DNA from: an uncultured Pseudomonadota bacterium | GTDB taxonomy: Bacteria; Pseudomonadota; Gammaproteobacteria; Burkholderiales; SG8-39 | Assembly (NCBI GenBank): GCA_903909415.1 | Contig: CAIVVS010000132.1 | Span: forward strand, 1 to 16,637 | Direction: 5' to 3' | Length of the DNA stretch: 16,637 bases | The notes under the pieces: generated by a model | Told to the model about the DNA's origin: nothing | The model's input: the letters and a program-made list of their open reading frames with translations, nothing else | Database searches by the model: none | Position numbers and translations under genes: made by a program | Part shown: in pieces, positions 9,418 through 16,088 of the stretch | Numbering within the stretch: the first letter of the stretch is position 1 | Layout: each line of letters starts with the position of its first letter

Positions 9418-9996
9418 ATGACGACGAATACGAGGCCTGAGGCGAGGCCGGTGCGGCGGGTGGTGACCACGCACGACACACAGGGCAGGGCGGTGGTGTC
9501 CATGGACGGCGCCGCGCCGAACGCGAAGCTGAGACAGGCCGCGGGCGGCCTGATCTCCACCCTGATCTGGGCGACCGACGAGACCCCGGCCGACATCGAC
9601 GCGGGCACCGACCGCGCCGCGCGCGACATGGGCGTGCCGCCACCGGACTGCGGCACGGTGTTCCGCGTGGTCGACTTTCCGCCCATGGGCGATGCGGCCG
9701 GCGTGGACCATGGCGCGGTGCTCAAGGAGATGGGCATCGCACCGGCTGCCGCCGGCCAGCCCGCGCGCAGCCCCTTCATGCACCGCACGCGGAGCATCGA
9801 TTACGCCATGGTGCTGTCCGGCGAGATCGTGATGGTGATGGACGACAGCGAGGTGGTGCTGCGCGCCGGGGACACGCTGGTGCAGCAGGGCACGAACCAC
9901 GCATGGGAGAACCGCGGCAAGGACTGGTGCCGCGTCGCCTTCGTGCTGGTGGACGCGAAGAAGCCCTCGGCCTGGAAGGGTGATGCGGGGCATTGA
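9418..9996 (+). CDS. Cupin-domain protein of unknown substrate
   Basis: This is a 192-residue cytoplasmic protein with no signal peptide or membrane segment. The C-terminal half (about residues 118-180) is a single cupin barrel: YAMVLSGEIVMVMDDSEVVL followed by RAGDTLVQQGTNHAWENRG. Cupin motif 2 keeps its His (H161) and Asn (N165), but its usual PxG is QQG. In motif 1 the usual HxH pair is replaced around D128-Y129, though G135 and E136 remain; H122 lies just upstream. The metal site is therefore atypical. The N-terminal half (to about 115) has no recognised domain beyond a conserved-looking VFRVVDFPPMGDAAGVDHG. Cupins of this size near catabolic genes may be dioxygenases, isomerases or small-molecule sensors, and the sequence does not decide which. 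The VOC gene follows on the same strand after 129 bp, so the two may be co-transcribed. Confidence 0.85.
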   Translation: MTTNTRPEARPVRRVVTTHDTQGRAVVSMDGAAPNAKLRQAAGGLISTLIWATDETPADIDAGTDRAARDMGVPPPDCGTVFRVVDFPPMGDAAGVDHGAVLKEMGIAPAAAGQPARSPFMHRTRSIDYAMVLSGEIVMVMDDSEVVLRAGDTLVQQGTNHAWENRGKDWCRVAFVLVDAKKPSAWKGDAGH

Positions 9997-10125
9997 CCCG
10001 TCTCCGCGCAGCGAGCCGCCGGGTGGCTGGTCCGGGCTGGCGCCGCGGCCTGATTGCGCGGAAAATGCACGTTGCGAATGCGCCCGGCCACGGGCGACCA
10101 CGACATTGAGGACTAGGAGCAGGCG

Positions 10126-11364
10126 ATGAACACCAGGGAAGGCATGCCGCTGGCAAGCGAGGAGTTCGAGGTCAACGGCGTGCGCATGCCGCGGCCGTTC
10201 CGGATCCGGCGCCTCGGCCACTTCGGCATCAACGTGAGCGAACCGGACCGCACCAGGGAGTTCTACACCCGCCTGCTGGGCTTCCGTGTTTCCGACCCGC
10301 TGGACTTCGGCGCGCGCCTGCCCGAGGAGAAGCGCGGCAAGTTCGGCCCGGGCGTGGGCTACTTCACCCGCCATGGCACCGACCACCATTCCTTCGTGTT
10401 CTTCCCGCGCCGCGTGCTGGCCGAACTGAACCCGGCCGCGGCCACCGCCGCCGGCAGCATCAACCAGATCACCTGGCAGGCGGGCTCGCTGCAGGAAGTG
10501 TCCGACGCCTTCGACTGGTTCACCCGCCGCGGCAAGCGCATCGCGCGGGCCGGGCGCGACCTGCCGGGCTCCAACTGGCATTTCTACCCGTTCGACCCCG
10601 ACGGCCACATCAACGAGCTGTACTACGGCATCGAGCAGGTGGGCTGGGACGGCTACTCCAAGCCGCGCGACATGTACGGCGTGCGCTACCAGAAGCCGCC
10701 GGCGCTGCCGCACATGTCCGAGTACGCCGAGGTGATGCAGGCCGAGCGCGATGGCATCGCCATCATCAAGGGCTGCCGCGCAGAAGAACCCGAGGAAGAG
10801 ACCTACGACGTCGGCGGCGTGCTGCTGGGCCGCCCGTTCAAGGTCGCGCGCGTCGGGCCGGTGCGCCTGTTCGTCGACGACGTGGACGCGACGATGCGCT
10901 TCTACCGCGACGACATGGGCCTGTCCGTCACCGAGGAAGTCGAGTGGAAGGGCCACCGCTGCGTGTTCCTGCGCGCCAACACCGAACACCATTCGCTCGC
11001 GTTGTACCCGGTGGCGCTGCGCGCCGAGCTCGGGCTCAAGGCGGACTCGACCCTGATGTCCTTCGGTTTCCAGGTCGGCGGCTACAAGCAGCTGCGCGAC
11101 GCGGTGGACTTCCTCAAGGGCAAGGGCGTGACCATCCGCCACCTGCCGCCCGAGTTGTTCCCCGGCATCGACTACTGCGCGTTCGCGATCGACCCGGACG
11201 GTTTCGCGATGCAGCTGTACTACTACATGGAACAGGTGGGCTGGGACGGCAAGCCGCGCCCCGCCGCGCTTCGCCCCAAGATCGACAACGCCAACTGGCC
11301 GGCCTCGGTGCCGATGCAGTCCGACAGCTTCCTTGGCGAGGCCTTCCTCGGGCCGCTGGGCTGA
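10126..11364 (+). CDS. Two-domain VOC superfamily protein, extradiol dioxygenase-like
   Basis: This 412-residue soluble protein is made of two vicinal-oxygen-chelate domains. Domain 1 (about 28-176) starts RRLGHFGINVSEPDRTREFY, contains GTDHHSFVFFP and ends PDGHINELYYGIEQVGWDG. Domain 2 (about 241-376) starts ARVGPVRLFVDDVDATMRFY, contains TEHHSLALYP and ends PDGFAMQLYYYMEQVGWDG. The parallel endings show an internal duplication. By alignment the metal triad of type I extradiol dioxygenases is intact in domain 1 (H32, H87 or H88, E164) but broken in domain 2 (P245 for the first His, Q363 for the Glu; the second His is kept at 288/289). The ATG at 10126 has a good site, AGGAG at 10115-10119. 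Ring cleavage of a catechol-like substrate is the best guess. An isomerase or lyase activity of the same fold is possible. Confidence 0.88.
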   Translation: MNTREGMPLASEEFEVNGVRMPRPFRIRRLGHFGINVSEPDRTREFYTRLLGFRVSDPLDFGARLPEEKRGKFGPGVGYFTRHGTDHHSFVFFPRRVLAELNPAAATAAGSINQITWQAGSLQEVSDAFDWFTRRGKRIARAGRDLPGSNWHFYPFDPDGHINELYYGIEQVGWDGYSKPRDMYGVRYQKPPALPHMSEYAEVMQAERDGIAIIKGCRAEEPEEETYDVGGVLLGRPFKVARVGPVRLFVDDVDATMRFYRDDMGLSVTEEVEWKGHRCVFLRANTEHHSLALYPVALRAELGLKADSTLMSFGFQVGGYKQLRDAVDFLKGKGVTIRHLPPELFPGIDYCAFAIDPDGFAMQLYYYMEQVGWDGKPRPAALRPKIDNANWPASVPMQSDSFLGEAFLGPLG

Positions 11365-11396
11365 GGCAGCCTGGTCCAGCCTGGGGCTGCAATGAA

Positions 11397-11418
11397 AAAG
11401 GGGGCGCAAGCCCCCTTT
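11397..11418. terminator. Bidirectional intrinsic terminator between convergent genes
   Basis: A perfect 9-bp stem, AAAGGGGGC (11397-11405) with GCCCCCTTT (11410-11418), closes a GCAA tetraloop, a GNRA type that stabilises RNA hairpins. Read on the plus strand it ends the VOC transcript, with a short U-run (TTTGCCTTT). Read on the minus strand it ends the LLM transcript, with five U residues (11399-11395). It lies 32 bp after the VOC stop and 22 bp after the LLM stop. Confidence 0.85.
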
Positions 11419-11440
11419 GCCTTTGGTGGCGCCCGGTCGT

Positions 11441-12466
11441 TCAGGCGTGCGCGGCCTCGCTGCCCAGCGCCGGCATCACGTGGCGCGAGAACAGGTCCAC
11501 CGAGCGCAGCGACTCCGCCAGCGTGAGGTTGCCGAAGGCGAAGCGGCACAGCAGGTAGTTCACGCCGGCCTCGGCCGCCTGGTGGCGGATCGCCTCGGTC
11601 ACCTGCTCCGGCGTGCCGATGATGGCGCGGCCGGTGGCGTGCAGCTCGTCGATCTCGGGCGGGAAGGACGCGAACTGCGGCTTGGCGTCGTGCTTGACCC
11701 ACAGGTACATGAAGCTCTCGTACCACAGCCGGTAGGCGCGCCGCGCCGCGTCCATCGCCTCGCGTTCGGTGTCGGCGACCACGATGTGGCGCGTGGTGCC
11801 CATCAGCGGGATGTCCGCGGGTGCGTGGCCCAGCGACGCCCAGGTCCCGCGGTACTTGTCGGTGATGGTGCGGGTGACGTGCAGCGGCGCGTTGCTCACC
11901 ACGTTCACGCGGTGCGCGGCGCACCAGTCGATCGCGGCCAGGTTTCCGATGCCGTACCACAGCGGCGGGTGCGGCCGCTGCAGCGGCTGCATCTGGATAG
12001 GCACGTTGCGGAAGGCGTAGTGCGCGCCTTCGTGGTCGAGCGTGCCGCCGGCGAAGGCCTTGGTCATCACGTCCCAGGCCTCGACGTACATGGCCTGCGC
12101 TTCCTTGGGCTCCTCGCCGAAGTAGCTGATCTCGAAGGGGGAGATGCCGCGGCCGATGCCCAGCTGGAAGCGTCCGCCGCTCATGTGATCGAGCATGCAG
12201 ATTTCCTCGGCCAGGCGCAGCGGGTGGTAGAGCGCCAGGGTGTAGACCAGCGGGCCGAAGCGCAGGCGCTTCGTGCGCTGCGCGACCGCCGAGTGGAGCA
12301 CCGAGGGGGAGGGGCACATGCCCAGCGGCGTCGCATGGTGCTCGGCGGTGTGGTAGCCGTGGATGCCGGCGCGGTCGTAGGCTTCGGCGAGCTTCAGGCG
12401 GTTCTCGTAGAACTCGCCCAGCGGCAGCCCGTTGTTGTCCAGGTGGTCGAATACACCAAATTTCAT
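11441..12466 (-). CDS. LLM-class flavin-dependent monooxygenase (bacterial luciferase-like)
   Basis: This 341-residue TIM-barrel enzyme of the luciferase-like monooxygenase family uses reduced FMN, supplied by a separate reductase, and O2 to oxidise an organic substrate. The start MKFGVFDHLDNNG is typical. Other landmarks are YHTAEHHATPLGMCPSPS (about 38-55, with E42-H43-H44), the flavin-site stretch TLALYHPLRLAEE (76-88) and DHMSGGRFQLGIGRG (93-107). Length is normal. The ATG at 12466 is preceded by AGGAGG at 12475-12480, 8 nt away. No flavin reductase is encoded in the window. It converges on the VOC gene through the terminator at 11397-11418 and diverges from fumarylacetoacetase. The substrate is unknown; annotation as alkanal monooxygenase would be over-specific. 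Confidence 0.92.
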   Translation of the reverse strand: MKFGVFDHLDNNGLPLGEFYENRLKLAEAYDRAGIHGYHTAEHHATPLGMCPSPSVLHSAVAQRTKRLRFGPLVYTLALYHPLRLAEEICMLDHMSGGRFQLGIGRGISPFEISYFGEEPKEAQAMYVEAWDVMTKAFAGGTLDHEGAHYAFRNVPIQMQPLQRPHPPLWYGIGNLAAIDWCAAHRVNVVSNAPLHVTRTITDKYRGTWASLGHAPADIPLMGTTRHIVVADTEREAMDAARRAYRLWYESFMYLWVKHDAKPQFASFPPEIDELHATGRAIIGTPEQVTEAIRHQAAEAGVNYLLCRFAFGNLTLAESLRSVDLFSRHVMPALGSEAAHA

Positions 12467-12663
12467 GATTGCTGCCTCCTCGGTGGCGCCATCTTACCTT
12501 CGCGGGTCCGCCGGGGGACGGGAGGCGGGGGTGCGGATGGTAGAATCGCGGCCTGCCCGGTTCGGCAATCGGGCATCGTGGCAGCCCGCAGCATGGCAGC
12601 GCCCGCCTGCGCCGTGCCACCGCAGTTCCGCCACTCCACGCAGCACCTCATGCAGCACATCGG
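12467..12663. promoter_or_regulatory. Divergent intergenic region, LLM monooxygenase / fumarylacetoacetase
   Basis: These 197 bp must drive both flanking genes. TAGAAT at 12541-12546 (plus strand) resembles a sigma-70 -10 box for fumarylacetoacetase, and TAAGAT on the minus strand at 12491-12496 one for the LLM gene. Neither has a recognisable -35 box at the right distance, so both are weak calls. A five-codon frame (ATG at 12650, MQHIG, stop at 12665-12667) overlaps the fumarylacetoacetase start as ATGA. Confidence 0.35.
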
Positions 12664-13971
12664 ATGATCCTGCTCGACGAGACCCACGAACCCGGCCTGA
12701 CGAGCTGGGTGGACGAGGCGAATTCGCCCGCGTCCGACTTCCCCATCCAGAACCTGCCCTTCGGCGTGTTCCGCACCAGCGGCCGCGACGAGGCCGGCCG
12801 GGTCGGCGTCGCCATAGGCGAGCGCATCGTGGACCTGTCCCTGCTGGCCACCCGCGGCATGCTGCAGGGCAAGGCCGCGCGCGCGGTCGAGGCCTGCCGC
12901 GGCGGCACGCTGAACGGGCTGTTCGCGCTCGGGCGCGAGTACTGGTCGGCGCTGCGCCTGGACCTCTCGCGCCTGCTGCGCGAGGGCGCGCCCCGGCAGG
13001 GCGACATCGCCGCCAGCCTGGTGCCCATGGACGAGGCGACCATGCTGATGCCGGCGCGCATCGGCGACTTCACCGACTTCTACACCTCCATCCACCATGC
13101 CACCAATGCGGGCAAGCTGTTCCGCCCGGACGCGCCGCTGCTGCCGAACTTCAGCTCCATACCCATCGGCTACCACGGGCGCGCCTCCTCGGTGATGGTG
13201 AGCGGCACGCCATGCCGGCGGCCGCGCGGCCAGATGAAGCCCAAGGACGGGCCGGTGGCGTTCGGCCCGAGCAAGCGCCTGGACTTCGAGCTGGAACTGG
13301 GCTGCTTCGTCGGGCCCGGCAACGCGCTGGGCGAACCGGTTCCGCTCGCGCAGGCCGAGCGCCACATCTTCGGCGTGTGCCTGGTCAACGACTGGTCGGC
13401 GCGGGACATCCAGGCCTGGGAATACCAGCCGCTGGGGCCGTTCCTGGGCAAGAGCTTCCTCACGACGGTGTCGCCCTGGGTGGTGACGCTGGAGGCGCTG
13501 GCGCCGTTCCGCATCGCGGCCGCGCGCCCGGCCGGCGACCCGGCGCTGCTGCCCTACCTGCAGGACGACGAGGACCGCAAGGCAGGCGGCCTGGCGATCA
13601 CCATGGAAGTGCAGCTGCGCTCGGCGCGCATGCGCGAGCAGGGCAAGCCGCCGGTGACGCTGGCCCGCGCGCCCTTCTCCAGCCAGTACTGGACGCTGTT
13701 CCAGATGCTCGCGCACCACAGCAGCAATGGCTGCAACCTGCTGCCCGGCGACCTGATCGCCACCGGCACCGTGTCGGGCCCCGACGAAGGCCAGCAGGGC
13801 TGCCTGCTGGAATTCACGCACGGCGGCGCCCGGCCCTTCGACCTGGACGGCGAGAAGCGCAGCTTCCTCGAGGACGGCGACGAGGTCGTGCTGCGCGCGA
13901 GCGCGGTGCGACCGGGCGCCACGCGCATCGGCTTCGGCGAATGCCGGGGCATCGTGGCGCCGGCGGCCTGA
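12664..13971 (+). CDS. fahA: Fumarylacetoacetase (fumarylacetoacetate hydrolase)
   Basis: This 435-residue enzyme hydrolyses the C-C bond of fumarylacetoacetate to fumarate and acetoacetate, the last step of tyrosine/homogentisate breakdown (EC 3.7.1.2). The N-terminal domain begins SDFPIQNLPFGVF (24-36). Aligned with mouse FAH, the active site is complete: D138, Y140, H145 (the catalytic His in DFYTSIHHATNAG), R154, the metal ligands E209, E211 and D243, K263, T369 and E383. Length is as expected for full two-domain fumarylacetoacetases, not the shorter FAH-family hydratases. The ATG at 12664 lacks a good ribosome binding site; the N-terminal match leaves no later start possible. No homogentisate dioxygenase or maleylacetoacetate isomerase is in the window, so it may serve a related acylpyruvate from the surrounding cluster instead. 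Confidence 0.94.
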   Translation: MILLDETHEPGLTSWVDEANSPASDFPIQNLPFGVFRTSGRDEAGRVGVAIGERIVDLSLLATRGMLQGKAARAVEACRGGTLNGLFALGREYWSALRLDLSRLLREGAPRQGDIAASLVPMDEATMLMPARIGDFTDFYTSIHHATNAGKLFRPDAPLLPNFSSIPIGYHGRASSVMVSGTPCRRPRGQMKPKDGPVAFGPSKRLDFELELGCFVGPGNALGEPVPLAQAERHIFGVCLVNDWSARDIQAWEYQPLGPFLGKSFLTTVSPWVVTLEALAPFRIAAARPAGDPALLPYLQDDEDRKAGGLAITMEVQLRSARMREQGKPPVTLARAPFSSQYWTLFQMLAHHSSNGCNLLPGDLIATGTVSGPDEGQQGCLLEFTHGGARPFDLDGEKRSFLEDGDEVVLRASAVRPGATRIGFGECRGIVAPAA

Positions 13972-13975
13972 CCGC

Positions 13976-14010
13976 GCGGGGACGCGCCTTCGGCTGTGCG
14001 GGAACGCGCC
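13976..14010. repeat. Short direct repeat in the convergent gap after fumarylacetoacetase
   Basis: GCGGGGACGCGCC at 13976-13988 recurs with one change as GCGGGAACGCGCC at 13998-14010, 22 bp further on. It lies in the 53-bp gap between two convergent genes. No clear terminator hairpin with a U-run was found there. The significance in such GC-rich sequence is low. Confidence 0.4.
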
Positions 14011-14024
14011 GTCCGCCCGGCGGG

Positions 14025-14915
14025 CTAGGCGAAGTACAGCGCCGCCGGGTTGTCCACCAGCACCCGGGCGCGCAGCGCGGCCTCCGGTATCCACTCGGCC
14101 AGCGCGTCCAGCAGATCGCCGTCATTCGGCATCGCGTCGTAGTGGTTGGGGTGCGGCCAGTCGCTGCCCCAGAGCACGCGTTCCGGATTGGCGCTCAGCA
14201 CGCCCTCGACCAGCGGTTGCATGTCGCGCCACGGCCAGTCCTGCGACGAGGTGCGGTGCAGCGCCGACAGCTTGACCCAGCAGCGGCCGGTGTCCATGAG
14301 CGACAGCAGGCAGCGGTATCCGGGTGAGGTGATGCCCTCGTCGCCGCGCACCCGCGCGACATGGTCCACCACCAGGGTCGCACCGGTCGCAAGCAGGCGC
14401 GGGGCGAGGTCCACCAGCTCGGCGGACCTGTTGACGTGCACCACCAGGTGCCAGCCGAAGGGGCGCACCCGTGCGGCGATGCGTTCCAGCGAGCCGAAGC
14501 CCGGTCCCCCCTTGACCACGGTGCTCATGCGCGCGCCGCGGAAGCCCTGTGCGTGCAGCTGCGCGATGCCGGCCTCGGTGCATTCCGGGTCCACGACCGC
14601 GACGCCCCGGCAGGAGTCCGGGCGCAGCCGGTTGAGTTCGGCGATCGCCTCGGCGCTGGGCCGGTTGTCGGTGCCGTGCACGCTGCCGTGGACGATGACC
14701 GAGCGCTGCACGCCCAGGACGTCCAGCATGCGCCGGTAGGCGGGGGCGAGGGCTTGCGGCGGCGTGAAGCTGCGCCCCTCGACGTAGGGGAAGCGCCCGG
14801 TCGGGCCGAATACGTGCGCGTGGCAGTCGCAGGCCAGCGGCGGCGGGGCGATGCGCGGCCGGCGGGTGTCGGGATCGGGACCGGGGCAGTCCCGTGCGGG
14901 GGTGGCTTGCTGCAT
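14025..14915 (-). CDS. Amidohydrolase family protein, similar to 2-pyrone-4,6-dicarboxylate lactonase (LigI)
   Basis: This 296-residue metal-dependent-hydrolase-fold TIM barrel (Amidohydro_2) should hydrolyse a lactone or similar ester. Shared with LigI are ACDCHAHVFGPTGRFPY (H32 and H34), VVDHVAR (H185, R188), a later arginine at 221 (SALHRTS), LWGSDWPHPN (D252, H255) and the ending VLVDNPAALYFA. The HxH, late His and Asp pattern fits the catalytic set. The position of LigI's substrate-contacting Tyr in VVIYFE is His here (H160 in VVHVN), and the Tyr of its KYTP is Phe (F50), so the substrate may differ. The frame is open to 15587, but homology begins near residue 28. The ATG at 14915 has GAGGA at 14925-14929, 9 nt upstream. 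It diverges from the second Bug gene and converges on fumarylacetoacetase. Confidence 0.9.
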   Translation of the reverse strand: MQQATPARDCPGPDPDTRRPRIAPPPLACDCHAHVFGPTGRFPYVEGRSFTPPQALAPAYRRMLDVLGVQRSVIVHGSVHGTDNRPSAEAIAELNRLRPDSCRGVAVVDPECTEAGIAQLHAQGFRGARMSTVVKGGPGFGSLERIAARVRPFGWHLVVHVNRSAELVDLAPRLLATGATLVVDHVARVRGDEGITSPGYRCLLSLMDTGRCWVKLSALHRTSSQDWPWRDMQPLVEGVLSANPERVLWGSDWPHPNHYDAMPNDGDLLDALAEWIPEAALRARVLVDNPAALYFA

Positions 14916-14945
14916 GGCATCGCGTCCTCGTTCGGATACTGGCGC

Positions 14946-14951
14946 TATGAT
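14946..14951 (+). promoter_or_regulatory. Possible -10 element for the second Bug gene
   Basis: TATGAT differs from the sigma-70 consensus TATAAT at one base and stands out in GC-rich surroundings in the 126-bp divergent region. A start near 14958 would give a leader of about 84 nt. No -35 match was found at 16-18 bp, so the call is tentative. Confidence 0.35.
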
Positions 14952-15027
14952 CGCACCGGATCGAGCGCCAGGCAGGACAGGCAGTGCCGGCGCCGACGGG
15001 ACCCGCCACGCAGCACCACGCCACAAC

Positions 15028-15036
15028 AGGAGGAGG
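15028..15036 (+). promoter_or_regulatory. Extended ribosome binding site of the second Bug gene
   Basis: AGGAGGAGG ends 5 nt before the ATG at 15042 and 11 nt before the in-frame ATG at 15048, favouring the first. It resembles the site of the other Bug gene at 9273-9282. Confidence 0.8.
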
Positions 15037-15041
15037 CACGC

Positions 15042-16013
15042 ATGCACATGCTCAGGGACTTCGCCCGCTTCACGCTCGGGCTCGCCGTGGCCGCAGGCTC
15101 GTTCGCGGCCTTGGCGCAGGATTACCCTTCCAAGCCGCTGCGGCTGGTGGTGGGATTCCCGCCCGGGGGCAACGTGGACCTGGTGGGCAGGCTGGTTGCG
15201 GCCAAGATGACCGAGGGCCTGGGCCAGTCGGTGGTGGTGGAGAACCGCACCGGCGCGGGCAGCATGATCGCCAACGAGTACGTCGCCAAGGCGGCGCCCG
15301 ACGGCTACACCATGCTGCTGGTCAGCGGCGCCTACGTGACCCAGGCCGCGGTCCAGAAGAAGATGGCCTTCGACCCGATCAAGGGCTTCGCCTGGATCTC
15401 GCCGGTGGTGGTCTACCCGCTGGTGATCGCGGTCCGGGCGGACTCGCGCTTCAAGAACATGGGCGAGCTGATCGCGTTCGCGCGCGCCAACCCGGGCAAG
15501 CTCAACTACCCGTCGCCCGGCACCGGCACGCTCTACCACCTCGCGGTCGAGCACATGAACGCGCTGGCCAGGGTGGACATGGTGCACGTTCCCTTCCGCG
15601 GAGGCGGCGAGCCCATGACCGAGGTGCTGGCCGGACGCCTGGATTTCCTCATGGACGCGCTGCCGGTGGTCTGGCCGCAGTTGCAGTCAGGGAAGATGCG
15701 CGCGCTGGGCGTGTCGATCCCCCAGCCCGCGCCGGTCATGCCGAACGTGCCGACCATCGCGCAGACCGTGCCGGGCTACGTGTCCACCTCGTTCTCCGGG
15801 CTGGCCGCGCCGGCCGGAACGCCCGCGCCCATGATCGACCGGCTGAATCGCGAGGCGCGCCGTGTCGTGGACCTGGCGGAGTTCAAGGCGCGTTTCGCCG
15901 ATTCCGGCGGCCTGCCGCAGGCCAGCAGCCCGGAGGAGTTCGGGCGCATGGTCGAGGGCGAGATCGCCAAGTGGCGCAAGGTGGTCGAGGAACGCAAGAT
16001 CGAGGCGCAGTAA
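15042..16013 (+). CDS. Bug-family periplasmic substrate-binding protein (tripartite tricarboxylate transporter receptor, TctC-like)
   Basis: This 323-residue secreted receptor is of ordinary Bug length. The signal peptide runs to about residue 25 (basic start, hydrophobic LGLAVAAGSFAALA, likely cut before QDYPS). Family landmarks are RLVVGFPPGGNVDLVGR (34-50; the usual TD of the ligand loop is VD here), SVVVENRTGAGSMIANEYV, APDGYTMLL, MVHVPFRGGGEPMTEVLAGRLD and MPNVPTIAQTVPG. The start is set by the strong ribosome binding site just upstream. It is divergent from the LigI-like gene, a pairing that suggests the receptor binds the substrate or precursor of that hydrolase, likely a carboxylic acid. 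No TctAB membrane genes are present. It differs clearly from the other Bug protein in the window, so the two are not recent duplicates. Confidence 0.94.
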   Translation: MHMLRDFARFTLGLAVAAGSFAALAQDYPSKPLRLVVGFPPGGNVDLVGRLVAAKMTEGLGQSVVVENRTGAGSMIANEYVAKAAPDGYTMLLVSGAYVTQAAVQKKMAFDPIKGFAWISPVVVYPLVIAVRADSRFKNMGELIAFARANPGKLNYPSPGTGTLYHLAVEHMNALARVDMVHVPFRGGGEPMTEVLAGRLDFLMDALPVVWPQLQSGKMRALGVSIPQPAPVMPNVPTIAQTVPGYVSTSFSGLAAPAGTPAPMIDRLNREARRVVDLAEFKARFADSGGLPQASSPEEFGRMVEGEIAKWRKVVEERKIEAQ

Positions 16014-16041
16014 GCGCCGCCCACCGCGCCGTCCGGCCGGA

Positions 16042-16061
16042 CCGCCCCGTATGCGGGGCGG
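16042..16061. terminator. GC-rich hairpin between convergent genes, possible terminator
   Basis: An 8-bp stem, CCGCCCCG (16042-16049) with CGGGGCGG (16054-16061), closes a TATG loop 28 bp after the Bug stop and 27 bp after the srkA stop. A perfect 12-bp palindrome, GTCCGGCCGGAC (16031-16042), abuts it. No U-tract follows on either strand, so intrinsic termination is uncertain. Confidence 0.5.
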
Positions 16062-16088
16062 GCGGATCCCGGAATCGGCGCCGCCCGC

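Noticed and set aside
10025..10036. Twelve-base match (GGCTGGTCCGGG) to the array unit in the cupin/VOC gap
   Set aside because: The match covers only the core edge and part of the spacer, lacks the palindrome, and could occur by chance in such GC-rich DNA.
9265..11409. Open frame of 714 codons on the minus strand
   Set aside because: It is antisense to the cupin and VOC genes, both of which have clear domains and ribosome binding sites.
12463..14094. Open frame of 543 codons on the minus strand
   Set aside because: It is the shadow of fumarylacetoacetase, whose catalytic residues are all in the plus-strand frame.
14916..15587. Upstream extension of the LigI-like frame to a start at 15587
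   Set aside because: The extra residues are antisense to the second Bug gene and have no domain. The ATG at 14915 has a ribosome binding site and sits just before the conserved start of the protein.
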